Shown here: positions 5,086 through 6,091 of the stretch, one piece after another | How positions within the stretch are numbered: position 1 is the first letter of the stretch | Layout: each line of letters opens with the position of its first letter | NCBI GenBank assembly: GCA_014377915.1 | Contig: JACMOT010000570.1 | Location: forward strand, 1-6,091 | Source of the DNA: Tardiphaga sp. | GTDB taxonomy: Bacteria; Pseudomonadota; Alphaproteobacteria; Rhizobiales; Xanthobacteraceae | Length of the DNA stretch: 6,091 bases | Direction: 5' to 3' | Made by a program: the position numbers and the translations under genes | Notes under the pieces: model-generated | What the model was told of the DNA's origin: nothing | What the model saw: the letters and a program-made list of their open reading frames with translations, nothing else | Database searches by the model: none

Positions 5086-6091
5086 TCACGCGTTCTCGAT
5101 CTCTTCGCGCATGGTTTCCAGCTCGATCCATTTTTCCTCGGCCTCGGCCAGCCCCTTTTGCGCGACAGACAGCGCGGCGGAGACGGTGTCGAACTTCTTG
5201 CGATCCTTCTTGTAGAGGTTGGGATCGTCGAGATGGCGCTGCTGCTTGGCGATGTCGGCCTGGAAGCTGGCGATCGTCTTCGGCAGCGTATCGAGCAGGT
5301 GCTTGTCCTTGAAATTCATCTTCTTCTTGGCCGCCGGCTTGGCGCTGGCGGAAGATTTGTTGCTGCTCTTGCCGGTGTCGGACTCGGCGGCCGACGCCGC
5401 CTTCTCGCGTTTCAGGTCGGCGCCGCGCTGCGCCAGCATGTCGGTGTAGCCGCCGGCATATTCCATCCACTTGCCATTGCCTTCCGGCACGATCACCGAG
5501 GTGACGACGCGGTCGAGGAAGTCGCGGTCATGGCTGATCAGGATCACGGTGCCTTCGTAATCGCCGAGCATGTCCTCGAGCACGTCGAGGGTTTCGAGAT
5601 CGAGGTCGTTGGTCGGCTCGTCCAGCACCAGCACGTTGGACGGTTTTGCCAGCGCGCGGGCCAGCATCAGGCGGCCGCGTTCACCGCCGGACAGCACTTC
5701 CAGCGGCGTGCGCATCTGCTCCTGCGAGAACAAAAAGTCCTTCATGTAGCTGACGACATGCTTGGGCGTGCCGTTGACCATGACGTGGTCGCCGCGGCCG
5801 CCGGTGAGGGCTTCGGCCAGAGTGGTCTTCGGGTTCAGGCTTTCGCGGTGCTGGTCGAGCGTCGCCATCTCGATATTGGCGCCGAACCGGATGGTGCCGG
5901 AGTCGGGGGCTTCGCCGCCGGTCAGCATGTTGATCATGGTGGTCTTGCCGGCGCCGTTCGGGCCGTCCACGCCGATGCGATCGCCGCGCTGGATGCGGAT
6001 CGAGAAGTCGTCGACGATCTTGCGGTCGCCATAGGTGCGGCAGATGCCCTTGGCTTCCACGATCAGCTTGCCGGACTTGTCGGCCTCGGAC
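5086..6091 (-). CDS. uup: Uup-like ABC-F ATPase, second ABC domain and C-terminal coiled coil (5' end outside window)
   Basis: The frame is open to the right edge and gives 334 visible residues. ABC-F proteins of this type have about 600 residues with two ABC domains, so this is the second half, and the in-frame GTG at 6060 is internal. In fragment numbering: Walker A GPNGAGKT at 43-50, a Q-loop near Gln80, signature LSGGERGR at 133-140, Walker B with VLVLDEPTNDLD at 153-164, and the H-loop ISHDRD at 185-190 with His187. There are no membrane segments, as expected for a cytoplasmic ABC-F protein. A Lys/Ser/Ala-rich linker (about 223-258) leads to a charged helical region (259-334) matching the ABC-F C-terminal coiled-coil domain, including AEAEEKWIELE, as in E. 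coli Uup. Uup-type proteins are linked to ribosome function or assembly and to precise transposon excision. EttA is less likely because it lacks this C-terminal coiled coil. The symbol is assigned by domain plan only. Confidence 0.85.
   Translation of the reverse strand, partial: SEADKSGKLIVEAKGICRTYGDRKIVDDFSIRIQRGDRIGVDGPNGAGKTTMINMLTGGEAPDSGTIRFGANIEMATLDQHRESLNPKTTLAEALTGGRGDHVMVNGTPKHVVSYMKDFLFSQEQMRTPLEVLSGGERGRLMLARALAKPSNVLVLDEPTNDLDLETLDVLEDMLGDYEGTVILISHDRDFLDRVVTSVIVPEGNGKWMEYAGGYTDMLAQRGADLKREKAASAAESDTGKSSNKSSASAKPAAKKKMNFKDKHLLDTLPKTIASFQADIAKQQRHLDDPNLYKKDRKKFDTVSAALSVAQKGLAEAEEKWIELETMREEIENA

Noticed and set aside
1..6091. A new defence, mobile or biosynthetic system
   Set aside because: All six genes fall into recognisable housekeeping or catabolic families, with no nuclease, toxin, reverse transcriptase, integrase or NRPS/PKS-type gene and no cluster logic beyond the short acyl-CoA module.

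Overview
The window looks like ordinary chromosomal DNA from a GC-rich alphaproteobacterium. The best guess is the Bradyrhizobium / Rhodopseudomonas / Tardiphaga group (Nitrobacteraceae). This rests on the high GC content, the long spurious antisense frames it produces, the style of the encoded proteins, and dispersed palindromes of the type 'cgtcattgcgaggagc...gcaatccag', which I associate with those genomes. No database search was possible, so the genus is inference.

Layout, plus strand: (i) the 3' part of an AMP-forming acyl-CoA synthetase gene (1-938, cut by the left edge); (ii) a MaoC/NodN-like hot-dog hydratase (1027-1488); (iii) 12 bp later, a short-chain dehydrogenase of the MFE-2 N-terminal type (1501-2418); (iv) a GC-rich hairpin (2427-2450); (v) a flavoprotein of the HI0933/YhiN superfamily, probably the PP_4765 branch (2499-3758).

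Layout, minus strand: (vi) a DSD1-type fold-III PLP enzyme, resembling D-serine dehydratase or D-threonine/3-hydroxyaspartate aldolase (3863-4942); (vii) the 3' part of a Uup-like ABC-F ATPase gene (5086-6091, cut by the right edge). The flavoprotein and PLP-enzyme genes converge.

Genes i-iii form a plausible acyl-CoA module. A ligase makes the CoA thioester, a MaoC hydratase hydrates an enoyl-CoA, and an SDR oxidises the 3-hydroxyacyl-CoA. The last two correspond to the two catalytic parts of eukaryotic peroxisomal multifunctional enzyme 2, here as separate adjacent genes. The flavoprotein, the PLP enzyme and the ABC-F protein have no obvious link to this module or to each other.

The most distinctive non-coding structure is a pair of about 90-bp imperfect palindromes (3761-3854 and 4966-5055). 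They lie on either side of the PLP-enzyme gene in mirror-image orientation. Their arms are identical between copies (37/37 and 36/36 bases), while their loops differ. The upstream copy also extends the PLP-enzyme reading frame with 30-odd spurious codons. I found no CRISPR array, RNA gene, insertion sequence, phage gene or defence system, and nothing I would call a new biological system.
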